In this document: piece after piece, positions 11,119 through 22,879 of the stretch | Numbering within the stretch: position 1 is the stretch's first letter | Layout: the number at the start of each line of letters is the position of its first letter | DNA from: Hymenopus coronatus | Lineage: Eukaryota > Arthropoda > Insecta > Mantodea > Hymenopodidae | Length of the DNA stretch: 64,000 nt | NCBI GenBank assembly: GCA_030762935.1 | Contig: CM060897.1 | Coordinates: 112,092,176-112,156,175, forward strand | Direction of reading: 5' to 3' | Position numbers and translations under genes: made by a program | Notes under the pieces: generated by a model | Told to the model about the DNA's origin: nothing | Database searches by the model: none | The model's input: the letters and a program-made list of their open reading frames with translations, nothing else

Positions 11119-11542
11119 AGTACACTAGCCTAAACCGACAGTTATGTGGTTGGTATGTTATTAAGATCCTTCTTTGCGTGTCCAGGAGTTGATAAGTTAC
11201 CGTATTGCAAAAGTTCCAAGTATATTAAAACTGAAAGCGATAAAAATGAATATCTCGAAAACGGTCAACTGCACGAAAAAAATCTATATGACATAAATTG
11301 TGTGTTTTAAGGAGATATACATTTTATGTGCAGTCATTTTTTGTCTATCTCTCGTGGCTCGGTTTTAAAAAAGTCACAAAAATTCGTCCAGATTCAAGAT
11401 ATACATTTTATTTATGTAAATATGTCAAATACAATGGATTATAATTAAAATTATTAAGAGCTATTTTTGAGAAAATCAAAATTTTTCGTATTATTTTTTT
11501 ACGCAAAGGGTAGTTGGAGTGGGGGGATTTTCTTGAAACTCT
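11119..11542 (-). repeat. R870 partial unit (left arm of a foldback)
   Basis: Starts at 'gagtacactagcctaaaccg', inside E2, and stops after 'gggggattttcttgaaac'. Followed immediately by an inverted partial copy. Confidence 0.85.
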
Positions 11543-11980
11543 TAGACATAAGACATAGACAAAAACGCCCTATAAACAAATATAGATCTCATTAACACAC
11601 AAAAGTTGTATCATTTACATTTTATATAGAGTTAGCCGTTTTCGAGATGTTCCGAGTTATTGCTTTCAGTTTAAAAGTATTTAAACATTTCTCAAACGGG
11701 AGAAATCTTTCTTTTTCTTTCTTTTGTTTACTCCTAGCAATCAAAGAGAATCGAATTTCAATTGTTTCATTTAGCGACCAGTTTTTAAAAGATCTGACTA
11801 TGGCTTTAACCTAGTATATTCCCTTATTTCCGTTCTGCTTACAAAGAAGCAAGTAATAAGATCCAATCTGGTATTCTTTATCTTATTAGCATGACGTACA
11901 TAAAAATCTGTTATAAGGAAACTTTTCATGGAACAGCTAGAGAAAGTCATATTAGTGGAACACATTATATTTTGTTAAAA
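11543..11980 (+). repeat. R870 partial unit (right arm of a foldback)
   Basis: Begins at the 'gacatagacaaaaac' block and runs to E2 (GCTAGAGAAAGTCATATTAG). With 11119-11542 it forms an inverted pair with E2 sides outward. Confidence 0.85.
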
Positions 11981-11989
11981 ATGGGTCTA

Positions 11990-12712
11990 TAAGTGCGTAA
12001 ATACGTGCCTGTGAACAAAATAAGGGCAAAACGAAAAGTCGCTTGAATACCAAACTTGGTATTTAAGCTCAGCATCTTCAAAAGATGACACGCAAAGATT
12101 TTTGGGGAAATCCCACTGCTCCAAACTACCCTTTACATGGAGAAACTTTTGAAATGTTCAAATTTTTTCATAAAAGGCTCAAACAGCACTATACCACATA
12201 ATACAGCTTTTTATATGAGTAATAAAGAGTATATCTTAATCTCCTGGGAATAGCCTGTGAAGAAATTTTCATTCTAAAGGACTTCTGTATGAGCTGTAAA
12301 ACATAAGATATAGACAAAACTTTTATATAGAAAAATGAAGAACGAAATTTATGTAAAATACATTTATTTTTTTGAGTTAACCTGTTCGAGAAATTCCTTG
12401 TTATTGATTTCAATCTTAATCCATTTAAAACTTTTCTCAAATGGAAAGTTATATTTCCATTCATATCTCTTTTGTCTTACTCCTGGACTTGGAAAGGGAA
12501 TCGAATTTCAATGATAAACACATACCGATAACTTATTTTGACTGTCGCTTTAGTTGCTTATTCAGTTATTTCCTTTTTGCATATAAGGAACTAAGTAGTA
12601 AGATCATTTCTGGTAATGTTTATCTCGACTAGCATGAATTACATAGAAGAGTAAGAATTTGTAAGAATAGTCACAGAATAGGCAGAGAAAATCATGTAAA
12701 TGTAACATATCT
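11990..12712 (+). repeat. R870 unit lacking E1
   Basis: Begins in the GT tract region ('gtgcctgtgaacaaaata') directly behind the preceding E2 and ends with a diverged E2 (GGCAGAGAAAATCATGTAAA). Confidence 0.85.
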
Positions 12713-12744
12713 TGAACGATTTAAAATAGTAAGTCAAAACAGCG

Positions 12745-12925
12745 CCACATATGCCTGATCACATCCAATACAGAATGTTAATCACTTACTCTTTGACTGT
12801 CCATTACACGAATGGAAACAGTTCAAATTAATAATGCACTTAAGACTCCTGTAATAAATATTTCTGTCCACCATTACACCACATTATTAGAAAAGAGTGT
12901 TGCTACACAGAATTTAAAATATTTG
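12745..12925 (+). pseudogene. LINE (Jockey/R1-like) C-terminal scrap
   Basis: A short stretch reads VNHLLFDCPLHEWKQF, the pattern 'vdHlLf.CP.y...R' found near the C-terminus of Jockey/R1-type ORF2. Stops follow within about 15 codons. Recognition rests on this motif alone. Confidence 0.4.
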
Positions 12926-12950
12926 TCAATAATATTTTTAATTCATTATA

Positions 12951-13782
12951 AAAAATCTGATATATTCCATTCTCATGACTTTCTCTACTTCTGTGTAACA
13001 AATAATTGTTAATAAGCTTATTCTTCTATTTACTTCAGCTAATCGAGAAAAAATTAGCAAAAATAGTCTCATTACTTGCTTTCTTGTAAGTACAAGCAAA
13101 ATATGGGAGTATCATAGGTTAAAGTGAAGTCAAAAGCTGGTTACTAAGTGACTGATGTTCCTTTGTTTGTATGGACACGAGTTGGCAAATTCCTGTATGA
13201 GAAAAGTACAAGTTTTTTAAACCTGAAACCAAAAACAAGGAATGTCTCAAAAACGATCAACTCCTCGAAAAAAATTATATAACATAAATTGTGTATTTTA
13301 ATGTGCTCTACATTTTTTGTGTGGTAAGTTTTTGTACATTTCTTACAGTTTAGCAGTTATGCAAAATTCCTTCAGAATAAAGAAGTCTTCATAGGCTATT
13401 CCCAGAAAATTCAAGACATACATATTATTTGTCAGGTAAATATCTTTAATATGTGATATTTTAATCAAAATCGTTAGAGGCATTTTTGAGAAAATAGAAA
13501 ATGGGGGGATTTTCTTGAGAATCTTCGTGTCGCATCCTTGGAAGATACCAAACTTAAATACCAAGTTTGGTATTTAACGGTCTTTTCATTTTTGAGCTAT
13601 GCAGTCCACTGACACACAGACATACACACACATGCACACACGGACCTTTTTCCAAAAATGCTTTTTTTGGTTTCAGGGGGACCCAAAACGTATTTCAGGT
13701 GAAATCTCGGTATCGAATTTTAGAGTGCATTACAATACCTTCTCTATACACTATACACATAGTTCGTGTACAGAAAGGAAAA
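12951..13782 (-). repeat. R870 full-length unit
   Basis: 832 bp, E2 AAAAATCTGATATATTCC to E1 '...tgtacagaaaggaaaatt' (diverged). Contains the CA tract 13605-13640. Confidence 0.88.
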
Positions 13783-14040
13783 TTACCTACATTCCCCAAT
13801 GTATTTAAATTAATTAATCCAGTTTTGTAAACATCTATTTTATACTTCCAAGAATATGCACATATTTTTATTATTTGTCTATTTAAATTAATTTTAATTC
13901 TTTTGATGTGACATTTTTACTTAATATTAACCATTATTATGTAAAAGTAAACATTGTTTACAACTATAGTCCTAATATGGAATTGTAAAATAGAAAAAAT
14001 ATTTTTTTTAATTCAATAAATAAATGTAACACATATTTTT
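13783..14040. other. AT-rich spacer between inverted R870 units
   Basis: About 255 bp separating two R870 units whose E1 ends face each other. Poly-T and poly-A runs only. Confidence 0.6.
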
Positions 14041-14860
14041 ACTTTCTTTGCACGTACTATATGCATAGTGTATTGCATTCCACCCAAAAATTCGATACCG
14101 AGATTTCACCGGAAATAGACGTTTTAGGGCCCCCTGTATACAAAAAAAACTTTCAGAAAGAGGTCTGTGTGTGTATGTGTGAATGTGTGTTCGTGTGTCT
14201 TTGAGCACGATAACTCAAAAACGAGTCGATAAAATACTAAACTTGGTATTTAAGTTTAGTATCTTCTAGGGATGTGACACGAAGATCCCCCTACACAAAA
14301 ACACTCTTTACATGGAAAAAATACGAAAATTTTGATTTTCTCTAAAATGGCCCAAACGATTTTGATTAAAATGCCGTGTATTAATTATATTACTTGGTAA
14401 ATAAAATGTGTATCTTGAATTTTCTGGGAATAGCGTCTAAGGACCTCTTTGTTCTGGATTAATTTTGCTGAATTTTGCTTAACTAGTAAAACGTAAGAGA
14501 TAGACAAAATATGTAGATCACGTTAAAAACACAGTTTATGTTATATACTTTTTTTCGTTGAATGGACTACTTCTGAGATATTCCTTGTTATTTGTTTCAG
14601 TTTTAAAATACTTGAACTTTTCTCACACGGAAAGTTGTAAACATACATGTTATGCAACCACATGGCAACCGCCTTTTAAAAGATTTGCCTATCGTTTTAG
14701 CCTATTGTATTTCCTTCTACTTACAAGGAAGCAAGTAATTAAGGCAATTTTTGCTAATGTTAACTCGATTATAATAAGGTAGATAGAAGAGGAAGCTTTT
14801 TAGCAATATGTGTTATAGCAATGTGGAGATAGTCATGAGAATGGAACACATCAGATTTTT
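14041..14860 (+). repeat. R870 full-length unit, first of a four-unit tandem
   Basis: 820 bp from ACTTTCTTTGCACGTACTAT to 'aacacatcagattttt'. The palindrome 'aaatactaaacttggtattt' is intact. Confidence 0.9.
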
Positions 14861-14920
14861 AAGGATATCTTACAGAATATGTAAAGAAAGTTATGTGAGT
14901 ATAAGACATCGCAATTTTTC
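14861..14920 (+). repeat. R870 E2 fragment
   Basis: A second, diverged E2 ('atgtaaagaaagttatgtga') directly after the first. Confidence 0.65.
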
Positions 14921-15127
14921 TCGACAGTCGACATCTCTAGAGGAACTTAAAACAAGTAATTGAAACTCAAAAGAAACGCAAGCGAAAGGGAAAAGACAGC
15001 ATGCTGGCACCATCATCTTTGTAATAACGTAATCCTTTCTGCTGCGCTGCCTTCCCAAACTGTCAACCACCCAAGGAGGAATAATTTAAAACCTTAATTG
15101 TAACTTCTGTTATTCTTTCATATTTTT

Positions 15128-15843
15128 ACTTCATATACAGGTACTACTATATACATAGTCCGTGTATAGAGAAACTATTAAATTATTCCCTAAATTGTAG
15201 TACCAAGATTTCACCGGAAATTTAATTTTAAGTCCCCTGAATCCAAAAATATTTTTTAGAGAAAGGTTCGTGTGTATGTGTGTGTCGTAACACTTTTCCA
15301 TGGAAAAAATTTGGAAATTTTGATTTTCTCAAAAAAGGCTTTTACATACTTTGATTAAAATCCCGTATATTAGAGTTATTTACATGACAAATAAAATGTA
15401 TATCTTGAATGTTATGGGAATAGCTTCTGAAGAACTCTTTATTCTGTATGAGTTTTACTGGATTTTGCATTGCTGTTAAACCGTAAGTATTAGACAAGAA
15501 CTTGCTTACACAAAAATGTAGATATCGTTAAAACTTGTTATTTATATCATACACATTTTTTCTTGTAGTTAATAATTTTTTAGATATCCTTGTTATTGGT
15601 TTCAGTTTTAAAATAATTACTCCTTGCAATGCAAAGAAACGTATTTCATCCACTTGGCAACCAGCTTTTAAAAGATTTGACTATCGTTTTAGTCCAGTGT
15701 ATTCCGTATTTCCCTGCTACTTACAAGAAAGCATTAATGCTAATTTTTTATCTCGCATGAAGTAGATAAAAGCAAAAACTTTTTAACAATATTTTGTTAC
15801 AAGATGTAGAGAAGGTTATCTGAATGGAACACATCAGATTGTT
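15128..15843 (+). repeat. R870 unit with internal deletion
   Basis: E1 diverged; the segment between the GT tract and 'cttttccatggaaaaaat' is deleted, removing the palindrome. E2 ends 'cacatcagattg' and the next unit follows at once. Confidence 0.85.
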
Positions 15844-16563
15844 TAGAAAAAGGTCCGCGCGCACGTGTGTGTGTGTCTATGGACAGTATAGCTGAAAAAT
15901 GAAATGACCGTTAAATACCATTCTTGGTATTAAGTGCAGTATCTTTTAAGGATGCGAAACGAATATTTTGAGAAACATCCCCCCATCAAAACTACCCGTT
16001 ACATCTAAAAGTTTCGAAAATTATGATTTTCTGAAAAATGGCTCTAATGATTTTGATTAAAATGCCGTATATTACAGATATTTAAATAACAAATAAAATT
16101 ATCTGGGAATAGCCTCTGAAGACTCCTTCATTCTGGAAGAACTTTGAATAATTTGTAAACCGTAATAGATAAACAAAAACTAATGCACAAAAATGTAGAT
16201 CTTATTAAATCACACAACTTGTCATATACATATATTTAGATTAGACCGTTTCCGGGACATTCCTTATTATTTGTTTCAGTTTTAAACTATGTAACTTTTC
16301 TGAACATCTGTTATTTTATTTTATTTTATTTTAACTTCAATTCATCACATAAAGGTCAGCTTTTAAAAGAAATGATCATTGCTTCAGTCTAGCGTAACCG
16401 CTCATCGCTCTCCTACTTAGAAACAAGCAGGTAATACGACAATGTTTGCTAGTGTTTATACCGATTTTCAGAATACACATAAAGAATACTTTATAAGAAC
16501 GGTTTTTCTGCAGAACAAGTAGAAAAAGCAATGTGAATATAAATATCAGATTGTTTTTTTTTT
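15844..16563 (+). repeat. R870 unit lacking E1, in tandem
   Basis: Starts at 'tttagaaaaaggtccg' and ends 'aaatatcagattg' plus poly-T. Confidence 0.85.
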
Positions 16564-16876
16564 AATTTCTCTAACACGCATAAGCGATGTACATATAGAT
16601 AGAGATATCGAGACTTGAAATATACGTTTTGAAATTCCCTGAATAAAAAAATTAAAAAAGGATTTTTAGAAAAAGGTCCAGATTCTTGTGTCTATCTATA
16701 TGTAGGCAACATAAAATTTGTTAAATATCAAACTTAGTTTTAGGTTTAGTATCTTTCAAGGCTACGACACTGAGATTTTGAGGAAGATCCACATTACAAG
16801 GAAGAAATTTCGGAAATATTGATTATCTTAAAATGGTTCCTATGATTTTGAATAAAATACTGTACACGAAAGATAT
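16564..16876 (+). repeat. R870 E1 half, in tandem
   Basis: A full monomer junction: the preceding E2 and poly-T pass straight into E1 ('aatttctctaacacgc'). Breaks off at 'cacgaaagatat', where the LTR element starts. Confidence 0.85.
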
Positions 16877-17179
16877 TGTAACAACGACTGAGTCCCCCTT
16901 CCACCCCAAGTCACAGCTTCTTGGCCCGCTCTAACAGTAGAGCGAACGGAGACAATAGCCGTCCGTTATTGTGTGAGCTTTGTGTGTTGCCCTGCAAGGT
17001 TTCTCGGACCTTCTTTATTCCTGAGTCTAGAAAATTGCACCTCCAGTTAATCTTTTTCTAAATGGATACATGTAAGCTACTAATTTCTAAGACTTGAACT
17101 TTCGGAGCCCGGTTACGGCATTATTTAAGAGAGATCACGGCTGCCGCGGGGGGAGGGGAGGTGGAGTTAAAAAGTAAAT

Positions 17180-17290
17180 CTAGAGAGTTACAAATGCTAA
17201 GAAGTTGACCTGGACGCAGTGACTCAGTTATGTGTGTGCCAAAGGGTAAGTATTGTAGTGCGTAAAGTACTCTAGTGACCAATGCAGTGA
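17180..17290. repeat. Direct repeat 1 in the LTR
   Basis: About 100 bp, including 'gacgcagtgactcagttatg', repeated at 17365-17475 with mismatches. Confidence 0.75.
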
Positions 17291-17296
17291 ATGTTG

Positions 17297-17352
17297 GGTG
17301 CAATACAATACAATAGAGAATTTTACAATATGTACATAGTACGTGTAGAGAA
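17297..17352 (-). repeat. R870 E1 fragment between LTR direct repeats
   Basis: 'gggtgcaatacaatacaat' followed by 'atgtacatagtacgtgtag' and AGAAAGTA is an R870 E1 end in reverse orientation. Confidence 0.75.
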
Positions 17353-17364
17353 AGTATAATTCGT

Positions 17365-17475
17365 TGTGGTGAGTGACAAATACTAAGCCAGTGATGTGAA
17401 CGCAGTGACTCAGTTATTTGTGTACCTGAAGTGTGAGGTATTGTATTATGTGGAGACCCTAGTGGCGAAGAAGTG
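17365..17475. repeat. Direct repeat 2 in the LTR
   Basis: Partner of 17180-17290; shares 'acgcagtgactcagttat' and 'accctagtggcgaag'-type ends. Confidence 0.75.
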
Positions 17476-17511
17476 AATTTAATAGAAAACTAGCGTTCTC
17501 ATTGCTTATAT

Positions 17512-17529
17512 TGGTGTCGGAAGTGGGAT
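17512..17529 (+). other. Putative tRNA primer-binding site
   Basis: TGGTGTCGGAAGTGGGAT directly after the presumed LTR end. The leading TGGT is what a PBS requires. Confidence 0.5.
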
Positions 17530-17865
17530 AAAAAAGTCAAAATGGAGGAAATGTTTCAGAAGTTGTGACCAAGTTGGAGAAGATGGAGGTGAAAGTGGAT
17601 CCCGGCATGGAAGAGGGGCGAAGTGAAGAATGTATATTCCGGAATGGACAAAATGGGAAATTAATTAATGACATTAAACCACGGCATAGAAGAAATGAAG
17701 ACAAGAGATGTCGAAGATGATGACAGAGTTGTCGACAAAAATAGACGAACGACTGGCCGGTGAGGAGAAAGACATGGAGGAGCCCGAGGCAAAGGACTTA
17801 ACTGCTGGAAGGATCAGTCGACGGTAGCACCAAGGAGGTGAGAGTCATGACAGAAGAAATGCTTA

Positions 17866-18512
17866 ATATGTGTGTGTATGTCTGTGAACATATAACTAAA
17901 AACAAATAGTTAAATACTAAATTTGTTATTTAAGTTCTCCATCTTTCAGGGATATGACTCGAAGATTTTCAAAAAATTGCCCCACCCAAAACTACTCTGT
18001 GCATAGAAAACGTTTTGAACATTTTGATTTACTAAAAATTGTTCTACCATTTTGATTAAATTACCATATATTAAATATATTTGCATTAAGAATAAAATGT
18101 ACAACTTTAATTTTCTGGGAAAAGCCTTTGAAGTACTTTTCTTCTGGATGACTTATATAACTGCTAAACCGTAAGATATAGACAAAAACTTACCACACAA
18201 CAAATGTAGATCTCGTTAAAATACGCAGTTTTATGCTATACACAGTTTAGTAGAGTTAATGATTTTTAAGATATTTTTTGTTACTTGTTTCAATTTTAAA
18301 ATATTCAAACTTTTCTCAAACGAGTGTCGCAATTCGTTCCGCATCTTTTTTGTTTTGTTTTACTGCAACAAGAACCGAATTTCAATTGTATTACATAGCT
18401 ACCAGCTTTCAAAACAGTTTGATTATCGCTTTAGCCTTGTATATTCCCTTATTTTCCTCTACTTACAACGAAGCAAGTAATATGACCACTTACGCTAAAG
18501 TTTATTTTATTC
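17866..18512 (+). repeat. R870 unit lacking E1
   Basis: Starts at the GT tract ('tgtgtgtatgtctgtgaaca'), runs to 'gctaaagtttattttattcc' and stops before E2. Confidence 0.85.
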
Positions 18513-18589
18513 CAATATTGTTTGCTTTGATTTGATTAGAGATCTAGGAGATCTATTCTCATCCATCTTCCTGTTTAGTATTGGCAGCT

Positions 18590-18905
18590 GGTATAACTGT
18601 AATGAGTATAATTAATCATCATCATCGTCCTTCCAAGTTCTAGGTCTTTGGAGACCTCTTACTATCCTACAGAAAAATCTTCCTTCCAGCGTTTCATAAG
18701 ATGGTCAGCCTTTGTCCTCTGGTAGTTGATAGACAGCTTTGGAAACTCGATTGGAACTCATTCTTTCATGACGAATTTTCCATTTTAGATGTTATTATTT
18801 CATATATTGTAACACCTGAGTAGTTTTCAGTTCGTCTAAGACATCGGTGTTCCTTTAGTGATCCCATCTGGTATATCCTGCGGTACTTCGCATGAATTTC
18901 ATTTT
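18590..18905 (-). pseudogene. LINE (RTE-like) C-terminal relic
   Basis: Minus strand reads MKFMRSTAGYTRWDH, stop, RNTDVLDELKTTQVLQY then KWKIRHERMSSNRVSKAVYQL. This matches 'mkflRrtaGyt..drkrNeeileeL' followed by 'W..H..RM...R.pk..y' of LINE ORF2 C-termini. An (ATG/GAT)n-like tail at 18610-18630 fits its 3' end. Interrupted by stops and a frameshift. Confidence 0.75.
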
Positions 18906-19380
18906 GCAAGCAAAGAGTATGTTTAAAAATGTAAAAGAAGCAGATGGATACCGCATAATATTGTAACCTTGTGTAGTTTTTATCCTCACTTCTTTGAGTT
19001 TGTTGCGAAAATGCCCACTAAATATTCACCCGTCTGGTTGCTACGACTACGTTCGTTTATTTTCTATTTAGAGGTTTATTACCACTGTAAAAAGAGTGAA
19101 CAAATAAAAGTGTGAATTGGAACAATTGTTTGCATTTCTTCAAAGATATAACCTTAACCACAAATTCTCAGTATCACTCCACTTGTAATATAGTTCAATT
19201 TATCCTATCATCTCATTTTCCTTTGACATAGCCGCACTTCTTTTTATTTATTTAAAGTATTTGCAATCCGTGTTTTATCTAGAGGTAGATTCACGGAGTA
19301 TTTACATATGTTGAACACTACATATTTACATTTTTTTAGTCAAGTGTTTCGATGCTCTTGAGGAATTCTGCGACTGCAAC
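18906..19380. other. AT-rich interval, nothing recognised
   Basis: Between two LINE relics. Neither a shared repeat nor a coding motif was seen. Confidence 0.45.
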
Positions 19381-20290
19381 TGTTTTGAAGTGAACCTTCG
19401 GAATCATTTGGCAGTGGAAGTGAGAATAATGCAGTTTATCAATCTCTTGAATAGTTGCTACATTTAGTCATCAAGTGTAGGGTCGTCTGTGGAAGTTTTT
19501 CAGAGCTGCTGCAGAATGGTGAAGCTCTTATTTTCATTTTGTGGAGGTGTTATTGAAAGCGGCCATGATTTGTAAGGACTTTATGTGTTCAGGTGAGAGA
19601 TATAAGTATACTCTGTGAGATATGTTAGGATGAAAAGTGTGTTATGGTAGGCTTTACTTGATTTAATTCCAAATTGTAGTGTAATGCTCAGTTAACAGCT
19701 GCTTGCACCAAGTTATGGGAATAGATTTGTAGTCTACTGTAGTTTTGTGACTGGCTGCAGTCCTCTTTTGTTTCCACGAAGTCGTGCGTGACCTTTGACC
19801 CAGTGGAAAGTAATCTTATTAGTATTGAGTGTGATCATTTTTATCTGGATTGTTTTTCTGTTAGCGATAGCAAGAAGGGCGGCTTTTAAGTTTACATGTA
19901 TAGCATATCTTTGAGGGCTCAGTTTTATGTTGTTCTATTCACTCCACAGATATGGTAATACCCAGAAGCTCAGCCTGGAAGACTAAGCATTCCAGGTCTA
20001 GTCTTCCTACTGCCATGTAAATCTCCTTCGAGGTTTTCATGGTCAACTTTCCTGCTCTAATATGGTTTTCCGTTTTGGACCCGTCTGTGAGGATGAGAAT
20101 TTCTGTTTTTCCTACCGCTCCTGTAGTATCTATGGTTATGAGGTTATCTTTGGGATGAATACCTTCATCTTCGGTCCACTTTATTCGCTGATGAATCGAA
20201 CTACGACATCTCTAGTCTCACATCCACTGTACGTCGCCCTTTTGTGACAAGCTTACTTTAGAGAATGCAGCGCTTTGTTGCACAAGAAAG
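19381..20290 (-). pseudogene. LINE (R1/I/Jockey group) RNase H and C-terminal relic
   Basis: Minus strand from about 20105: ILILTDGSK starts an RNase H domain (catalytic-Asp motif TDGS), then LECLVFQAELLGI (the E-containing 'vFqAEllai' helix). ITFHWVKGHARLRGN (near 19784-19815) is the 'WvkGHsg..GNe.aD' block. The typical R1-like tail HGRFQ, HLHKMKIRASPFCS and TLHLMTKCSNYS lies near 19450-19600. Many stops and frameshifts. Domain order RNase H then Cys/His-rich tail is what R1/I-type LINEs have. It is not active. Confidence 0.85.
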
Positions 20291-20342
20291 GCTTCAATGA
20301 CTGACTTCTTACTTAACAACTCACTCTCACAATTCAGATACA

Positions 20343-20359
20343 GTGGGTGTGAATATAAA
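20343..20359. repeat. 17-bp direct repeat, left copy
   Basis: GTGGGTGTGAATATAAA, identical to 21087-21103. May be the target-site duplication of the material between. Confidence 0.8.
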
Positions 20360-20371
20360 ATAATAACTTAA

Positions 20372-20686
20372 TGGCACGACAGCTCACAAGGATCCTTGCT
20401 TGCCATTTCGGTCCATAATAGACGTCTGGATGGGGAGCAGAACCAGAGAGTGAGACGTGGTCAGCACCTCGAACCCCCCAGCCGGTTAATGCGGCCCTCA
20501 TGACCTGGAGCCGCTACTTCTCTAACAGGTACTCCTCACTTAGGAACCTCACGAGGCTGAGTGCACCCCGGTCTAGGTCTCCCAGCGGAGGAAATATCCC
20601 TACGCCGGTTCTGGGAATCGAACCCAGGTCTCCCGTTTAGAAAGCAGCAACGCTACCACCGCGCTAAGGAGACGACCCGGGTGTAA
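20372..20686 (-). mobile_element. tRNA-derived SINE (family S7)
   Basis: Minus strand starts with a tRNA-like head 'cgcggtggtagcgttgctgc' and B box GGTTCGATTCCCAG, followed by a body of about 230 bp ('accggcgtagggatatttcc'...). RNA polymerase III would transcribe it and a LINE would mobilise it. Confidence 0.75.
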
Positions 20687-20997
20687 GTATATTAAAGATT
20701 TATTAAACACAATGTGTACTCAAAGTTTTTGTCATCGGCATAATACTTTAGGGAGTTAGTCCTTGCTTGAAAAAACATGCTGGCATCCCAGGTTGTATAA
20801 CTGGCATCGGTATTCTGCTTCTGTTTGATGGTGTCCCTTATTTGCGCATGCTCTGTGATGAAACCCATGTACTTCGGTTCTGCTGTACACGTGTCTAAGG
20901 GCGAGGTTTAGCTGCCTCCACTCGTTTGTTTTCATGGCTGGGGTCTGATAGAAGTCGCTGTCTATTTCTGCTACCTTTTGTTCTCGCTCTCTCTCTC

Positions 20998-21032
<35 letters not shown>

Positions 21033-21086
21033 ATCTTAAGTGGGCATCGTGCGCCGGAGTGCTTCGTAGGATGTTTTGGGCCTTAT
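20687..21086. other. Interval with (CT)n, part of the direct-repeat-flanked block
   Basis: Higher in GC than R870. Contains (CT)n at 20987-21033 and no recognisable coding motif. It may be LINE-derived, but this cannot be shown. Confidence 0.4.
20987..21033. repeat. (CT)n microsatellite
   Basis: About 22 CT units with one CCCT interruption. Confidence 0.92.
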
Positions 21087-21103
21087 GTGGGTGTGAATAT
21101 AAA
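21087..21103. repeat. 17-bp direct repeat, right copy
   Basis: Identical to 20343-20359. Confidence 0.8.
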
Positions 21104-21138
21104 CACACAAAAGAAATAACTACTTGCACTTAAGCTAG

Positions 21139-21586
21139 AAAAACCGGAATTGTTTCATTCACATGACTTTCTCTACCCATTCTGTAACAAACCATTCTTA
21201 CAAAAGTGTATTCTTCTACCTACTTCATACTAATCAGATAAATATTAGCATAAATGGTATTTTACTTAGTTCCTTATTAACATAAGGGAAATAAGGGAAA
21301 TCAATAGCTTAAGACAGTCAATTCTTTCAAAATTCGTGTTTGATACAATTGAAATTGGATATCGTTGTTTGGCCAAGACTAAAACAGAAGATATATGAAA
21401 CGAATGAAGACTATCGTTTGAGAAGCATTTAATTATTCCAAAATTGAAAACAATTACAAGGAATACCACGGAAAAATGGTTGACTCCACAAAAAATGTAT
21501 ATGACACAAGTTGTGTATTTTAACGAGATCTATCTACATTTTTGGTGTAGAAACTTCATGACTATCTCTTATGGAATACCAGTTAT
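21139..21586 (-). repeat. R870 unit truncated at E1 side, tandem
   Basis: E2 'gtttcattcacatgacttt' to 'ggaataccagttat', then the next unit starts directly. Confidence 0.87.
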
Positions 21587-22457
21587 AAAAATATGATGTG
21601 TTCCATTCACATGACTTTCTGTACATCTCTGCAACAAAGTACTGTTAGAATGCTTATGCTTTTTTTTACGTCATGTTAACCGAGAAAAAATAGCAGAAAG
21701 TGTCTTATTACTTGCTTCCTTATAAGTAGAAGAAAAATAAGGGAGTACCAAAGGCCAAATCGACAGTTAAATCTTTTAAAAGCTGGTTACAATGTGATTG
21801 AAATTCCTTTGTTTGTATGGACAGGATTTGAAAAATTCCCGTATCAGAAAAGTATAAGTATATTAAAGTAAATTAATAACAAAGAATACCTCAAAAACGA
21901 TCCACTCCACGAAAAAAATGTATATAACATAAATTGTATGTTTTAACGGGCTCTACATTTTCCGTTACGTACGTTTTTGTCTATCTCTTACGGTTTACCA
22001 GTTATGCAAAATTTCGTAAAATTCATCCCGAATAAAGTAGTATTCAGAGGCTATTCCCAGAAAAGTCAATATATACATTTTTTCACATACATATCTTTAA
22101 TATACGACACTTTAATCAAAATCGTTACAGCCATTTTTGAGAAAATCAACATTTTTTAACTTTTTTTTCAAGTAGAGAGTAGTTTGGGTTGGGGGAATTT
22201 TTCTCAAAATCTTTGGATCGCATCCCTGGAAGATACTAAACTTAAGTACCAAGTTTGGTATTTTACCGACTTTTCGTTTTTGAGTTATCGTGTTCACAGC
22301 CACACGAACACAGACGGGTCTTTTTCTAAAAATGATTTTTGAATGTTTTAGGGGACCCTAAAACGTATTTACGATGAAATCTCGGTATCGAATTTTTGGG
22401 TGGAATGCAATACCTGCTCTATACCTATGTACATAACACGTGTAGAGAAAGTAAAAA
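21587..22457 (-). repeat. R870 full-length unit in tandem
   Basis: 871 bp from AAAAATATGATGTGTTCCAT to 'gtagagaaagtaaaaa'. All blocks present. Confidence 0.92.
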
Positions 22458-22458
22458 A

Positions 22459-22785
22459 TCATCCAAAATGAGCAGGACATCAGGAACTATTCACAAGAAA
22501 TTCAGTATATATTTATTTATTTGTCATGTAAAAGTCTTTAATATACGGCATTTTAATAAAAATCTTTAATCGTTTTTTTGGAAAATAAAACATTTCGAAA
22601 AATGTTCCATGCAAAGGATAATTTGGGTGGGGAATTTTCCTGAGCACTTTTTTATCGCATATAAGTCCAAAAAGTGATTTATTTTGGATTCAGGGATCTT
22701 CAAAAATGTACTTTCGGTGTAATCTCGGTATCAAACTTTTAATGGAATACACTACATTGTAAGTACGGCACGCTAGAGAATTTGA
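22459..22785 (-). repeat. R870 E1-side third in tandem
   Basis: Begins at the 'atccaaaatgagcagg' block immediately after the preceding E1 end and ends with a diverged E1. Confidence 0.82.
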
Positions 22786-22879
22786 AATATAATATAATTT
22801 TTGGGAAGAAATACGTATAAAGAAAGATCCAATTAGCACGACTTAATATTTCCTCAAAACTGTCTGCTGATTGGATCGA

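Larger units (their letters stand above)
16877..17850 (+). mobile_element. LTR retrotransposon 5' fragment (LTR, PBS, decayed gag)
   Basis: GC-richer than its surroundings. A putative LTR starts TGTAACAACG at 16877 and ends near 17505. A tRNA primer-binding-site-like TGGTGTCGGAAGTGGGAT follows at 17512-17529 (TGGT complements a tRNA 3' CCA end). An ATG at 17542 opens a short, stop-ridden gag-like frame rich in Lys/Glu. No pol was seen. It ends where R870 sequence resumes near 17866. The superfamily is uncertain; this PBS wording is common in gypsy-like elements. Confidence 0.55.
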
